A DNA stretch of 64,000 nucleotides, taken from positions 38,140 through 102,139 of the forward strand of contig NZ_JAQGJV010000061.1 of the NCBI RefSeq assembly GCF_028290435.1, in the 5' to 3' direction. Below the pieces are notes generated by a model. It worked only from the letters and a program-made list of their open reading frames with translations, ran no database searches and was not told the DNA's origin. How positions within the stretch are numbered: the first letter of the stretch is position 1; each line of letters begins with the position of its first letter. Shown piece by piece: positions 8,058 to 16,248 of the stretch. Source of the DNA: Devosia sp. GTDB taxonomy: Bacteria; Pseudomonadota; Alphaproteobacteria; Rhizobiales; Devosiaceae. Position numbers and translations under genes: made by a program.

Positions 8058-8829
8058 GAGCGGGCTGCTCCAGCGCCGACACGACGTGGATTTCGGTCGT
8101 CTCGGTGATCATTTCGAACAATTTGCCGATGGAATTGTCGAGCAGGTAATATTCGAGCTTGAGCAGAAGCGCGCTGGCAATGCCCGCCACCGTGACGTTC
8201 AGCGCCACCGCCATGCCGCCCGTCATGCCGCCAAGTGCGGACCGCAGGGTATCGCTTTCAAACGATGTCAGCGCCGAAATCGGAATGAGCATCAGGATGA
8301 AGCCGATGGCGGTGCCGAGCAAAGCCAGGCGCAGCAGCGCCTCGGACACGAACAGCCCAAGCTTTTCCCGGGCGCGCAGCTTGTCGGCCAGCGAGCGCAG
8401 CAGCAGGGTCTGATCGACATGGCGTTCCGATTGCAGGCGCCGTTTGCGGATGATGTTGATGATGTGATTGGTCATGATGCCCGGCTCAAGCGCCGAGCCG
8501 TTGCCAGTCACCACCCGGTCGCCATCGATGCGCAGGCCGCTTCCGCTCTCGGCCACGACGACATCTCGGACCTTGCGGGCGCGCACCAGTTCGCGCGAAA
8601 TCACCACGGTCTGATAAAGGCAATGCAGCCCGGTCAGGCAGAAGATTGCGAAGATCAGGATCGACACGCGGGTGTGGTCGGTCGCCAGCACCAGTTGCAG
8701 CAGGCCGAAATACCACAGCACAAACAAGCCAAGCGCGATCAGAACGTTGAGCAGCAGGAAGCGAAGAAGAGGTCCGAAATCTTCAATCTCCGAGGCCGAG
8801 CCGATAACGGCCCTGGTCATATTCGCCAT
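8050..8829 (-). CDS. MotA/TolQ/ExbB-family proton channel protein
   Basis: The 259-residue product has four predicted membrane helices: two near the N-terminus (about 24-46 and 55-73) and two late (about 165-188 and 205-228). A cytoplasmic charged segment lies between the pairs. The late pair carries LLGTAIGFILML and MTGGMAVALNVTVAGIAS, which match the pore helices of ExbB/TolQ (LLGTVxG and the small/Thr-rich helix). The start has AGGGAA about 6 bases upstream. It leads a three-gene operon with an ExbD-like partner and a hypothetical membrane protein. Such pairs use proton flow to drive force on a periplasmic partner; the partner here is unknown. Confidence 0.8.
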   Translation of the reverse strand: MANMTRAVIGSASEIEDFGPLLRFLLLNVLIALGLFVLWYFGLLQLVLATDHTRVSILIFAIFCLTGLHCLYQTVVISRELVRARKVRDVVVAESGSGLRIDGDRVVTGNGSALEPGIMTNHIINIIRKRRLQSERHVDQTLLLRSLADKLRAREKLGLFVSEALLRLALLGTAIGFILMLIPISALTSFESDTLRSALGGMTGGMAVALNVTVAGIASALLLKLEYYLLDNSIGKLFEMITETTEIHVVSALEQPAHA

Positions 8830-9150
8830 GCTTGTTCCCTAGCCAATTGAGGCCGCGGTTCCCGTTGCTTGCCGGGCCGCCCATTGTGAACCAATTGCCT
8901 AGCACGGCCAGCTTGCCGGGCGGTCATAGCCTCTTCCAATGCTTCCTATTGCTTTTTGCCGCGCTGGAAAGGGTGTTGACTGACCAAGGTTTGGGGGAGG
9001 CGTTCCCCCAGCAGCCAAGTTTGCAAGAATCATGGATAGCGCCCTTCGCCAAGTCAAAGGGTGCCATGCGAGGATTTGTCGCGCGGCAATTAGACGTTTG
9101 TGTGATTTGGTTATGTCCACCGATGTGTTCTACTAACATGTCAGTGGAAC
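8830..9150. other. intergenic region between divergent operons
   Basis: This 321-base stretch separates the leftward ExbB/ExbD-like operon from a rightward LysR gene and holds no convincing gene. A 7-bp hairpin TGGGGGA-N5-TCCCCCA lies at 8992-9010. Just before the LysR start, two ACATG blocks (around 9136-9153) could be part of an autoregulatory site. No clear -35/-10 pair stands out. Confidence 0.5.
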
Positions 9151-10137
9151 ATGATTATGGATGTAACTCTTAAGCAGCTGCAGATTTTCCAGGCGGTCGT
9201 CGTCGCCGGCTCGATCACCAAAGCCTCGCGGCGCATCGGCCTGTCGCAACCCTCGATCTCCCAGCAGCTTGCAAAGCTCGAAGAAAAACTCGATGCGCAA
9301 CTGATCCTGCGCAATCGTACTGGCACCATCACCCTGACCCCTTCGGGCGAATACTGGTTCAAGGCCAGTACCGACCTGCTCGGCCGGATCGAGGGGATGA
9401 TGGAAGAGCATCGACGGCGCTTCCTGCTTAACACCGTCACCTGGCAAATGGGCATTACGCCCACCCTGCGCGGCCGCTTCGTCGCCGCCGCCGCCCGCAT
9501 CGCCGCCCAGCAGCCGGGTTTCGTCAAATTCGAGATCAAGTATTCGGTCACCAGTTCCGAGCTGGTGCAGCAACTGCGGCTGCATCAACTCAACTGTGCC
9601 ATCGTCAGCGAGGACGCGATTACCGACGACCGCAGTTCCTTTGCCATCGCCAAGCTGTTCGACGATCAGGTCGCCTGGCTGCTTCCGGCTTCGGTGCCGA
9701 TCGCCGACATCAAGAACGCCATGAGTCGCCAGCGCCCGCAGCAGCTCAATGGCCCGCTCGCCTATTTCGTCAACATTGATGGCAATGTTTCGCTGCGCAC
9801 CAAGTCCGATGACTGGGTCCGCCACAACCTGCCCGGCGCGACGCCGGCCTTCTCGGCCATGACCTATACGGCCGCTGTGGACATCGTCGCCGAAGGGTTG
9901 GCGACGACGCATTGCCCGCTCTCGCTGCTGCCCAACTTGCCCAATGATGTGCGCGAAGCGGTGCAGATCATCCCGATTCCCAATTTCAGCCGCAGCATCG
10001 TGCTGGCGATGCCCAGGCACCTGATGAGCCTGCGCCCTTACGCCGAGATTTTCCGCGGCATCGAGCATTTCTGCAAGACCGAATACCTCAAGGAAATGGT
10101 GCCCCAGGAAGCGCACGCATTTTCCATGGTCGGGTAA
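9151..10137 (+). CDS. LysR-family transcriptional regulator (left flank of PQQ island)
   Basis: The 328-residue product has an N-terminal winged helix-turn-helix (LKQLQIFQAVV through LSQPSISQQLAKLEEKL, about residues 6-50) and a type-2 periplasmic-binding effector domain. It stands directly upstream of, and in the same direction as, the PQQ dehydrogenase gene. It resembles the LysR at 19205-20272, which closes the island. Activation of the PQQ dehydrogenase operon is therefore a reasonable inference. An ATG six bases downstream is an equally possible start. The effector is unknown. Confidence 0.9.
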   Translation: MIMDVTLKQLQIFQAVVVAGSITKASRRIGLSQPSISQQLAKLEEKLDAQLILRNRTGTITLTPSGEYWFKASTDLLGRIEGMMEEHRRRFLLNTVTWQMGITPTLRGRFVAAAARIAAQQPGFVKFEIKYSVTSSELVQQLRLHQLNCAIVSEDAITDDRSSFAIAKLFDDQVAWLLPASVPIADIKNAMSRQRPQQLNGPLAYFVNIDGNVSLRTKSDDWVRHNLPGATPAFSAMTYTAAVDIVAEGLATTHCPLSLLPNLPNDVREAVQIIPIPNFSRSIVLAMPRHLMSLRPYAEIFRGIEHFCKTEYLKEMVPQEAHAFSMVG

Positions 10138-10247
10138 CTTCCGACCGGGCGTCCTCGATTTCTCCTATGACGAAGATAGGCGAAATTTGAGCAGCCACAG
10201 TGTCACATGCAGGTCTCTACAAAAAACGCTCCTAAGGGGGGAGACCA

Positions 10248-12002
10248 ATGTTAAGAGGCAAAAATCTGTTGCGCGGCTTGGCCGTTGCAGCACTGCTATC
10301 GGCTGTGCCTGCGGTATCGAGCTACGCCGAAGACGCCACACCCGCCCGCCTGGCCGCGGCCAGCTCTGACGCCGAGGCCGGTAACTGGCTGATGGTGCAT
10401 CGCACCTACGATGCCAACCGCTTCTCGCCGCTCACCGATATCACCACCGACAATGTCTCCGGGCTGAAACTGGCTTTCGCCGTGCCGCTGGGCGGGCTCG
10501 AGCCGGCCGGTTTCGGTATCGGCGCGGTTGAATCCACGCCACTGGCCAAGGACGGCTTCCTCTACATCACCGATCCCTGGGGCACGCCCTACAAGATCGA
10601 TGCGACGTCCGGCACGCAGGGTAAAGTGGTCTGGGTCGGCGATACCGGCATCGACAAGGACCCCAACCGGGGCATCCTGCTCGCCAGCCGCGGCCTGGCG
10701 CTATGGAACAACCTGGTCATCGTGGCGCTCAACGACGGCCGCGTGATGGCCTTTGACGACGAGACCGGCGATGTGGTGTGGGATCAGCAGATCGCCACCG
10801 AGCAGGGCGAGGGCTTTACCAATGCGCCGCTGGTGGTCAAGGACAAGATCCTTGTTGGCCAGAGCTATGGCGATTGGGCCACGCGCGGCTGGATCGCTTC
10901 GCTCGACGCCAAGACCGGCGAAGAAGTCTGGCGTTTCTATACCATTCCCGAGCCCGGCCAGCCCGGCAGCGAAACCTGGCTCTGCGACCAGACCGGCAAT
11001 CCCGATTGCTGGAAGACCGGTGGCGCGGCCGCCTGGGTCACCGGCTCCTATGACGAAGCCTCCAACACCATCTATTGGGGCACGGGCAACCCGGTGCCGA
11101 TGTATGATCCCGAATACCGTCCGGGCGACAACCTCTACTCGAACTCCTCGCTGGCGCTCGATGCCGATACCGGCGCGCTCAAGTGGCACTTCCAGTACAC
11201 GCCCGGCGACTACATGGACTATGACGAAGTCGGCGTTCAACTGCTGATTGACACCAAGGTCGATGGCGAAGACCGCAAGGTTCTGGCCCATTTCGGCCGC
11301 AACGGCATCTTCTACACGCTTGACCGTACCAATGGCTCGTTCATCAACGCCACCAATTACGTCACCAAGCTGAACTGGACCAAGGGCATCGATCCCAAGA
11401 CGGGCAAGCCGGTTGAATACGACAGCACCAAGTCGCTGCAGGAATATGCGGCAGGCGCCAACCGGCGCGGCGGCGAGGGCATGGAAACCTGCCCGAACAT
11501 CCAGGGCGGCATCAACTTCTGGCCCACCGCCTATGACAGCACCACCGGCATCGCCTATGGCGCCGGCATCGAAGGTTGCAGCAAGGTGACCAACGATCCG
11601 GTTGCACCGGCCGATGTTTCGGGCGGCGCGATCTTCACCGGCGGCGCGGCGGCTGGTGCCGGCGTGCAGGCTGGCTCGATCTTCGGCTTCAACGTCGCCA
11701 CTGGCGAACAGACCATCAAGGTCGATCGTCCTTACCCGAACTATGCGGGTGTGCTGGCCACTCCGGGCCTGGTCTGGACCGGCGAGCTGGACGGCACTTT
11801 TGGCGCCTATGACGCCAAGACGCTGGAGCAGAAATGGTCCATCAATGTCGGCAACGCCTTCGAAGCCCCGCCGATCTCGTTCTCCATCAATGGCAAGCAG
11901 TACATCGCCATTGCGGGCGGCGGCATGGGTAGCGCCTCGTTCGGTCATCCCGAGCTGGAAAATAAGTCGTCCTCGAACATGCTCTACGTCTTCGCGCTCT
12001 AG
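10248..12002 (+). CDS. PQQ-dependent alcohol dehydrogenase, predicted lanthanide type, variant active site
   Basis: The 584-residue product has a Sec signal peptide (residues 1-27) and the eight-bladed propeller of quinoprotein alcohol dehydrogenases, so it acts in the periplasm. Catalytic Asp324 is followed two residues later by Asp326 (MDYDE), the extra acid that marks lanthanide enzymes (XoxF, ExaF/PedH). Asn281 (GTGNP), Arg351 and Trp263 align with metal- and PQQ-binding residues. Two positions are unusual. The metal-ligand Glu of MxaF (Glu177) aligns with Asp209, and the adjacent-cysteine pair before RGLA is replaced by ILLAS. A strong AAGGGGGGAG ribosome site precedes the ATG. Substrate is unknown. 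Devosia DepA/QDDH enzymes, which oxidise deoxynivalenol with a neighbouring cytochrome c, are possible homologues. Confidence 0.9.
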   Translation: MLRGKNLLRGLAVAALLSAVPAVSSYAEDATPARLAAASSDAEAGNWLMVHRTYDANRFSPLTDITTDNVSGLKLAFAVPLGGLEPAGFGIGAVESTPLAKDGFLYITDPWGTPYKIDATSGTQGKVVWVGDTGIDKDPNRGILLASRGLALWNNLVIVALNDGRVMAFDDETGDVVWDQQIATEQGEGFTNAPLVVKDKILVGQSYGDWATRGWIASLDAKTGEEVWRFYTIPEPGQPGSETWLCDQTGNPDCWKTGGAAAWVTGSYDEASNTIYWGTGNPVPMYDPEYRPGDNLYSNSSLALDADTGALKWHFQYTPGDYMDYDEVGVQLLIDTKVDGEDRKVLAHFGRNGIFYTLDRTNGSFINATNYVTKLNWTKGIDPKTGKPVEYDSTKSLQEYAAGANRRGGEGMETCPNIQGGINFWPTAYDSTTGIAYGAGIEGCSKVTNDPVAPADVSGGAIFTGGAAAGAGVQAGSIFGFNVATGEQTIKVDRPYPNYAGVLATPGLVWTGELDGTFGAYDAKTLEQKWSINVGNAFEAPPISFSINGKQYIAIAGGGMGSASFGHPELENKSSSNMLYVFAL

Positions 12003-12025
12003 GCGAAGCCGCACCGTTCAAAAAT

Positions 12026-12047
12026 GCCGGGCGCTCCAGCGCCCGGC
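12026..12047 (+). other. intercistronic hairpin after the PQQ dehydrogenase gene
   Basis: GCCGGGCGC and GCGCCCGGC form a perfect 9-bp stem with a 4-base loop, 24 bases after the dehydrogenase stop and 30 bases before the cytochrome start. No T-run follows, so it more likely protects the upstream mRNA or attenuates readthrough than terminates fully. Confidence 0.55.
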
Positions 12048-12077
12048 AAACCCATTTCAACTCCAGGACCGCTCGTC

Positions 12078-12707
12078 ATGCTCTCTTTCGCATCCCGCAC
12101 CAAATTTCTGCTCGCAGCCATTCTGGTGGTCGCGGCGCCCGTCGCCGCATTTTCGTTCCAGCCACCGGCCGGGACCACCAAGGCCGCACCCGCCGCAGCC
12201 ACGGACAGCACGGCAACCGGCGATCCGGCAGCGCTCGACAGCTATCCGGTGACCGAATTCATGGACGTGTCCCTGCTTGAGGGCGCCGATGTTACGCGCG
12301 GGCACGAGGTCTTCAACAGGGTGGGGATTTGCCTGTCCTGCCATGGTTGGAACGGCGACGGCATGGGCAAGAACCCACGCTCGGAAGGCGAAGCCGCCAA
12401 ACTGCGCGAGAGCCAGCTCGATACCCAGAGCTTCCTCGATATCATCAGTTGCGGCATTCCGGGGACGCCGATGCCCTACCACAACAGCCAGGCCTACAAG
12501 AAGCCCGACGTCTGCTTTGGCCAGGTGATGGCCGATTTCGAAGCCGCCGATGCACCGCGCAAGGGCAAGAGCATTCGGCCGGCCGACCTCATCAATCTGG
12601 TTGCCTATATCCAGACCCATATCCAGGGAAAGGGTGCGACGACCTTGGCGCAGTGCCAGGACTATTTCGGCGCCAGCGCCAGCAAGACCTGCACCAACCT
12701 CGAGTAG
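12078..12707 (+). CDS. periplasmic c-type cytochrome, electron acceptor of the PQQ dehydrogenase
   Basis: The 209-residue product has a signal or anchor segment (residues 9-27), an Ala/Thr-rich linker and one cytochrome c domain. Heme attachment is CLSCH at residues 85-89, and Met132 (GTPMPY) is the likely distal ligand. Three or four further cysteines in the C-terminal half may form disulfides. Gene order matches the XoxF-XoxG pairing, where the cytochrome takes electrons from PQQ. An earlier in-frame start would overlap the hairpin and lacks the signal at its N-terminus. It is followed without a gap by the next gene. Confidence 0.88.
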   Translation: MLSFASRTKFLLAAILVVAAPVAAFSFQPPAGTTKAAPAAATDSTATGDPAALDSYPVTEFMDVSLLEGADVTRGHEVFNRVGICLSCHGWNGDGMGKNPRSEGEAAKLRESQLDTQSFLDIISCGIPGTPMPYHNSQAYKKPDVCFGQVMADFEAADAPRKGKSIRPADLINLVAYIQTHIQGKGATTLAQCQDYFGASASKTCTNLE

Positions 12708-13469
12708 ATGAGCATGGTTCAGCGTTCGGGTTTGGGCTGGCTTGCCGCGGGATGCATGCTGGCTTTGCTTTGTGCCGGTCCGGTGCAGGCGCAGTTCGAC
12801 CCGGCGCTGGTGCCCATTTTTTCCATCTGGGACGTCAAGCTTGGCCAACCGGTGAGCCAGGTCCCCGATATGGAAGTGGTCGATATCGCCTGCGGCACCA
12901 ATGGCGGCCCGCCGGCGCAGATGATCGGCACCTTCGCCAATTTCGCAAAATGCGCGCCCGAGCCATCGGGCCTGCACGAAATCTATTTCGCCAATGACGA
13001 CGAGATCGACTACATCGCCAAGGCCATGGAGAGCGAATACAAGGTACTGCAAGGCGGCACCTCGATCTATGCGCATCCGGTGATTGTGTCGGTCTTGGTG
13101 GACGACAGCGGCATCGTTCGCGGCATTCGTGTCGTCACCGACGAGCGGGCGAGCCTGCGCGAACGGCGCGTCGCGGTGACGCTGGCGCGCAACCTCAAGG
13201 GGCGTTACGGCAGCTGGAAACAGACCTGCGAGAATATCCCCCTGCAGCCGGGCGAAAACCGCGTCGGCAACCAGTTCGAACATGAATTGTGCACCGCCGA
13301 TAATATGGAGATCGGCCAGCGCATGCGGCTGGAATCCAGCTATCTGCGCAAGAAGGGCCAGGAAACCATCAATACCGAGACCCAAAAGGTCAACCAGGGC
13401 TATTTCCAGAGCCAGACGCGGCTGGAAGTGGTGGAGGCGCCCTATGAGCCCGTCCAGCCGCCGGCCTGA
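12708..13469 (+). CDS. secreted hypothetical protein of the PQQ operon
   Basis: No family is recognised. The 253-residue product has a clear Sec signal peptide (about residues 1-29, ending VQAQ) and a soluble mature part. The mature part has four cysteines that could form two disulfides and a charged helical C-terminal segment, ending in a Pro-rich tail. Its ATG directly follows the cytochrome stop codon, so it is translated with the dehydrogenase-cytochrome pair and probably acts with them in the periplasm. It does not look like the binding-protein-like XoxJ usually found in such operons. A maturation or electron-transfer role is only a guess. Confidence 0.75.
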   Translation: MSMVQRSGLGWLAAGCMLALLCAGPVQAQFDPALVPIFSIWDVKLGQPVSQVPDMEVVDIACGTNGGPPAQMIGTFANFAKCAPEPSGLHEIYFANDDEIDYIAKAMESEYKVLQGGTSIYAHPVIVSVLVDDSGIVRGIRVVTDERASLRERRVAVTLARNLKGRYGSWKQTCENIPLQPGENRVGNQFEHELCTADNMEIGQRMRLESSYLRKKGQETINTETQKVNQGYFQSQTRLEVVEAPYEPVQPPA

Positions 13470-13470
13470 G

Positions 13471-14229
13471 CTATTGCTGCTCCTGCCCGTCCTGCATGAA
13501 ATTGTGCATCATGGTGGCGCCCGCAAACGCCTCGTTGCCAATCTTGGCCTGCGTGAAGCGGGACCCCGCAACCGTGGCGCCAGCAAAATCGGCATTGCGG
13601 ATATCGGCGTCGAAATAGTCGGTCAGCGTGATGGTGGAGCCCGCAAAGCTGACGCCGGCGCCGTTGACCTTGATGAAGCGGGCATTGTCGATCCGCGTGT
13701 CGACGAATTTGGAGCGGCCGATGCTGGCCTGTTCGAAATTTGTGCGCAGCAGGGACGCCCCGGTCAGGTCGGCATTGTTGACGCGCGCTTCCTTGAGCAC
13801 CGCGTCGTCGAGCGTCGCGCCCGTCAGGCTCGTGCCGGTCATGCGGGCATGCTGCATTCTGGTGCCGCTCAGGTTGGCATTGTCGAATTTGGCACCCGAC
13901 AACTGGGCCTCGTAAAACAGGCCAAAGTGCACGTCAGCACCGACAAAGCTGGCCTCACTCAGGTCCGCGAGGTTGAAATTGGCGCTGTCTGCCTTGGCGC
14001 CGTCGAAGATTGCGCCTTTGAGGATCGCCCGGTGAAACGTAGCCCCGGTGAGGGTGGCGCCGGTGAAATCGACGCCGGACAGGTCGGCCTTCTTGAAACG
14101 CGCATTGGTCAGGTCGCACCCCTTGCATTCCTTACGGACGCCGCTGAGCAGGTCCTCGACGGGACCGGCAAGAGCCGCGCCCGGCAGCACCGCAAGGGCA
14201 GCAATCAATATCGCGGCAACACGTTTCAC
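13471..14229 (-). CDS. exported pentapeptide-repeat protein
   Basis: The 252-residue product starts at a GTG, directly before a lysine-arginine and hydrophobic signal peptide (residues 1-21, ending ALAG). The mature part is almost entirely pentapeptide repeats of the A(D/N)LxX type, for example ADLSG, ANLSG and ADLTG. These form a right-handed quadrilateral beta-helix of about 40 repeats' worth of residues. A CKGC pair precedes the repeats. Most pentapeptide proteins are cytoplasmic, so the signal is notable. It is on the opposite strand to the PQQ operon and ends one base from it. Function is unknown. Confidence 0.8.
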   Translation of the reverse strand: MKRVAAILIAALAVLPGAALAGPVEDLLSGVRKECKGCDLTNARFKKADLSGVDFTGATLTGATFHRAILKGAIFDGAKADSANFNLADLSEASFVGADVHFGLFYEAQLSGAKFDNANLSGTRMQHARMTGTSLTGATLDDAVLKEARVNNADLTGASLLRTNFEQASIGRSKFVDTRIDNARFIKVNGAGVSFAGSTITLTDYFDADIRNADFAGATVAGSRFTQAKIGNEAFAGATMMHNFMQDGQEQQ

Positions 14230-14309
14230 CGTCGTTCTCCTGGCTTTTGCGACCCTGTTATAGGCCGGAGCAGCGCGTGGTGTCGTAAACAACAATATTG
14301 GAGGAAGTG

Positions 14310-14810
14310 ATGGTTCGCAGATTTGCCTGGCTCTTATACCTGATGCTGCTGGCAGCGCCCGCAATGGCGCAGGACGCCGATGTGGTGACCGGTCCAGCTC
14401 GTGCGATCGATGCCGATATCATCATGGTGGGCACGCAGCGGGTCATCCTCTATGGCGTCGATGCGCCCGAACGCAGCCAGTTCTGCACAGTCGGCACCAA
14501 GAAATGGGGCTGCTGGGACGAGGCGAGGAATACGCTGACCGGGATTCTGTCGACCGGCGAGGCGACCTGCACTTTGTCTGGTGAACCCGATCCGTTCCAC
14601 CGCCGCTACGGCGTTTGCAAAATCGGCGACAAGGATGTCGGCGCCGAATTGATCCGCAGCGGCATGGCCATGGCCTTTGTCGAACAGGCCGACGACTATT
14701 CCGCGGTCGAAGACGAAGCCCGCACCGCCGCCGTCGGCCTGTGGCAGAAGGGCGCCAAGTTCGATATGCCCTGGGCCTGGCGCAAGCGCAACCCCGGCGG
14801 CTTCCGCTAG
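14310..14810 (+). CDS. secreted thermonuclease-like (SNase-fold) protein
   Basis: The 166-residue product has a signal peptide (residues 1-21, ending AMAQD) and a staphylococcal-nuclease fold with the motif RVILYGVDAPE. The usual GDTL metal loop reads DADIIM. Asp in this loop, Arg of RVIL, Glu of APE and an Arg of FHRRYG can be matched to SNase Asp21, Arg35, Glu43 and Arg87. Activity is therefore plausible but not certain. Three cysteines suggest a disulfide. GGAGG five bases upstream fixes the ATG. It lies inside the PQQ island, with no evident link to alcohol oxidation. Confidence 0.8.
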   Translation: MVRRFAWLLYLMLLAAPAMAQDADVVTGPARAIDADIIMVGTQRVILYGVDAPERSQFCTVGTKKWGCWDEARNTLTGILSTGEATCTLSGEPDPFHRRYGVCKIGDKDVGAELIRSGMAMAFVEQADDYSAVEDEARTAAVGLWQKGAKFDMPWAWRKRNPGGFR

Positions 14811-14815
14811 AGCGC

Positions 14816-14847
14816 TTTCACCTCTCCCCCGAAAGGGAGAGGTGAAA
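14816..14847. terminator. bidirectional terminator hairpin
   Basis: A perfect 13-bp stem (TTTCACCTCTCCC with its complement) around a 6-base loop lies between two convergent genes. The stem ends in TTT/AAA on both sides, giving short U-tracts in either direction. Confidence 0.7.
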
Positions 14848-14857
14848 AGGAGCAGGC

Positions 14858-15628
14858 TCATGCCGCTCCCGGCACCGCTGCGCCGGGCGCCAGCCGCGAT
14901 AGCGCGATATAGGCATCGGTCAAACTGCTCACGCCCGCCCTTGCCATCAGCTCGGCGGGTGTGCCGTTTTCCAGCACGTCGCCCTTGTTGATCAGGATGA
15001 TCCGGTCGGCCTGCTCGACCTCCTCCACAAGATGGGTTGCCCACAGGATGGAGGTGCCGCTCTGGTCGCGTACCTTTTGCATATGCGCGATCATGTTGCG
15101 CCGCGTCACCGCGTCGAGCCCCACCGAGGGTTCGTCGAGCAACAGCAATTTCGGCCGGTTGAGCAAAGCGCGGGCGATCTCGACGCGGCGCTGGTTGCCA
15201 CCCGATAGGGTGCGCACCTGGCGCTTGAGCAGATCGGCGATTTCCAGCAGTTCGGTGACCTGGGTAATACGCTCGGCCAGGTCCTTGCCGGAAAATCCGA
15301 ACAGGCGACCGTGAAACACCAGATTGGCCTTCACCGACATATCGAGATCGACCGAGCGTGCCTGAAACACCACGCCGAGATCGGCCAGGATACGCGAGGC
15401 ATTGGCCATGTAGTCGAGCCCGAATACCGAAACCGTGCCGCCATCGGGTGCGAACAGGCCGGCGGCAATCTGGAACAGAGTGGACTTGCCGGCCCCATTC
15501 GGCCCCAGCAGTCCGACGATCTCGCCCGGCCCGATGGCAAAGTCGATGGCGTTGAGCGCCTTTATGTCCCCGTACGACTTGGTGACGTCGACGAACGCGA
15601 TAACCGGGTCGGACACTGTAGCCGTCAT
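14858..15628 (-). CDS. ABC transporter ATPase of the PQQ-alcohol-dehydrogenase-associated system
   Basis: The 256-residue product is an ABC-2-type ATPase. It has Walker A GPNGAGKST, signature LSGGNQRR, Walker B LLLLDEP and H-loop ATHL. It fits the family found beside quinoprotein alcohol dehydrogenases (PedC-like ATPase group). Its permease is the gene at 18382-19194, on the other strand, and the two meet at the divergent promoter near 15700. The start was set at an ATG with AAAGG 8 bases upstream; an upstream in-frame ATG adds 24 residues with no homology. The transported substance is unknown; export or retrieval of a cofactor or substrate has been proposed for such systems. Confidence 0.85.
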   Translation of the reverse strand: MTATVSDPVIAFVDVTKSYGDIKALNAIDFAIGPGEIVGLLGPNGAGKSTLFQIAAGLFAPDGGTVSVFGLDYMANASRILADLGVVFQARSVDLDMSVKANLVFHGRLFGFSGKDLAERITQVTELLEIADLLKRQVRTLSGGNQRRVEIARALLNRPKLLLLDEPSVGLDAVTRRNMIAHMQKVRDQSGTSILWATHLVEEVEQADRIILINKGDVLENGTPAELMARAGVSSLTDAYIALSRLAPGAAVPGAA

Positions 15629-15763
15629 GCTGAAGCCTTTTCGGAACACGCTATCGGCACGGTTGGCGTTCACTAGCCTTTGGCTACCATCGGCGGACAT
15701 AGGCGATCCCTATACTCAATATTGCCTGCGCAAGGTTGCTCGAAATGGTGCTGATGCCGAAGG

Positions 15764-15797
15764 TGCCGATAGGCATAATCAATAGTTGCCATAGGCA
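15764..15797. promoter_or_regulatory. tandem palindromes in the divergent ABC promoter
   Basis: Two TGCC-N-GGCA palindromes, one with a 4-base and one with a 3-base spacer, lie with centres about 22 bases apart (two helical turns). They are 16-50 bases upstream of the cupredoxin-fold gene and face the divergent ATPase gene. They are likely binding sites for one dimeric regulator, possibly a flanking LysR protein. Confidence 0.45.
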
Positions 15798-15812
15798 CTT
15801 GGGGATTTAATC

Positions 15813-16238
15813 GTGAAATCATTGTCTAAGACTGCGTCCATTCTTTTCGTCGCCATGGGTATTTTCGCCCAGCCGGCCTTTGCCGAAGGCAATCTCGCCG
15901 CCAACGGCACCGACCTGACGCTCAGCATCGATACCGAAAACCTGACCTTCTCGCAGAACGAATGGCAGCTCGAGACCGGCAAATATTACCGGATCGACAT
16001 CACCAGCGATGGCGGCGAAGAAATCGCCGTGGTGGCGCCCGAGCTGTGGCGCAATTCCTGGATCAACCAGATTGTGGTCAACGATCTCGAGGTCAAGGCG
16101 GCCGATCTCTACAGCGTCGAGTTCGATGATGCCGGCACTTTCAATATCTCCTTCGTTCCGGTGCGGCCGGGCGAATACAAGATCTATGTCCCCGGTTACG
16201 AAACCCGGGGCTTGAGCGGCACATTCATCGTCAAGTGA
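15813..16238 (+). CDS. periplasmic cupredoxin-fold protein without copper ligands
   Basis: The 141-residue product starts at GTG and has a signal peptide (residues 1-24, ending AFAEG). The mature 117 residues have the strand pattern of a cupredoxin, ending with a PGEYKIYVPGY...GTFIV segment. In blue-copper proteins the Cys-His-Met cluster would sit there. The mature chain contains no cysteine, histidine or methionine at all, so a type-1 copper site is impossible. It opens the operon that continues with the beta-propeller, ABC binding protein and permease. A scaffold or binding role for the PQQ system is inferred. Confidence 0.75.
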   Translation: MKSLSKTASILFVAMGIFAQPAFAEGNLAANGTDLTLSIDTENLTFSQNEWQLETGKYYRIDITSDGGEEIAVVAPELWRNSWINQIVVNDLEVKAADLYSVEFDDAGTFNISFVPVRPGEYKIYVPGYETRGLSGTFIVK

Positions 16239-16248
16239 GGAGATTGAG

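Noticed and set aside
6817..8829. Reading the ExbB/ExbD-like trio as a Zorya-type defence system (ZorAB)
   Set aside because: The MotA-like protein lacks the long ZorA tail, the partner has no OmpA-like peptidoglycan domain, and no helicase or nuclease gene is adjacent.
10701..12014. A 437-codon antisense frame over the PQQ dehydrogenase gene
   Set aside because: Product lacks any domain; codon bias and homology support only the plus-strand gene.
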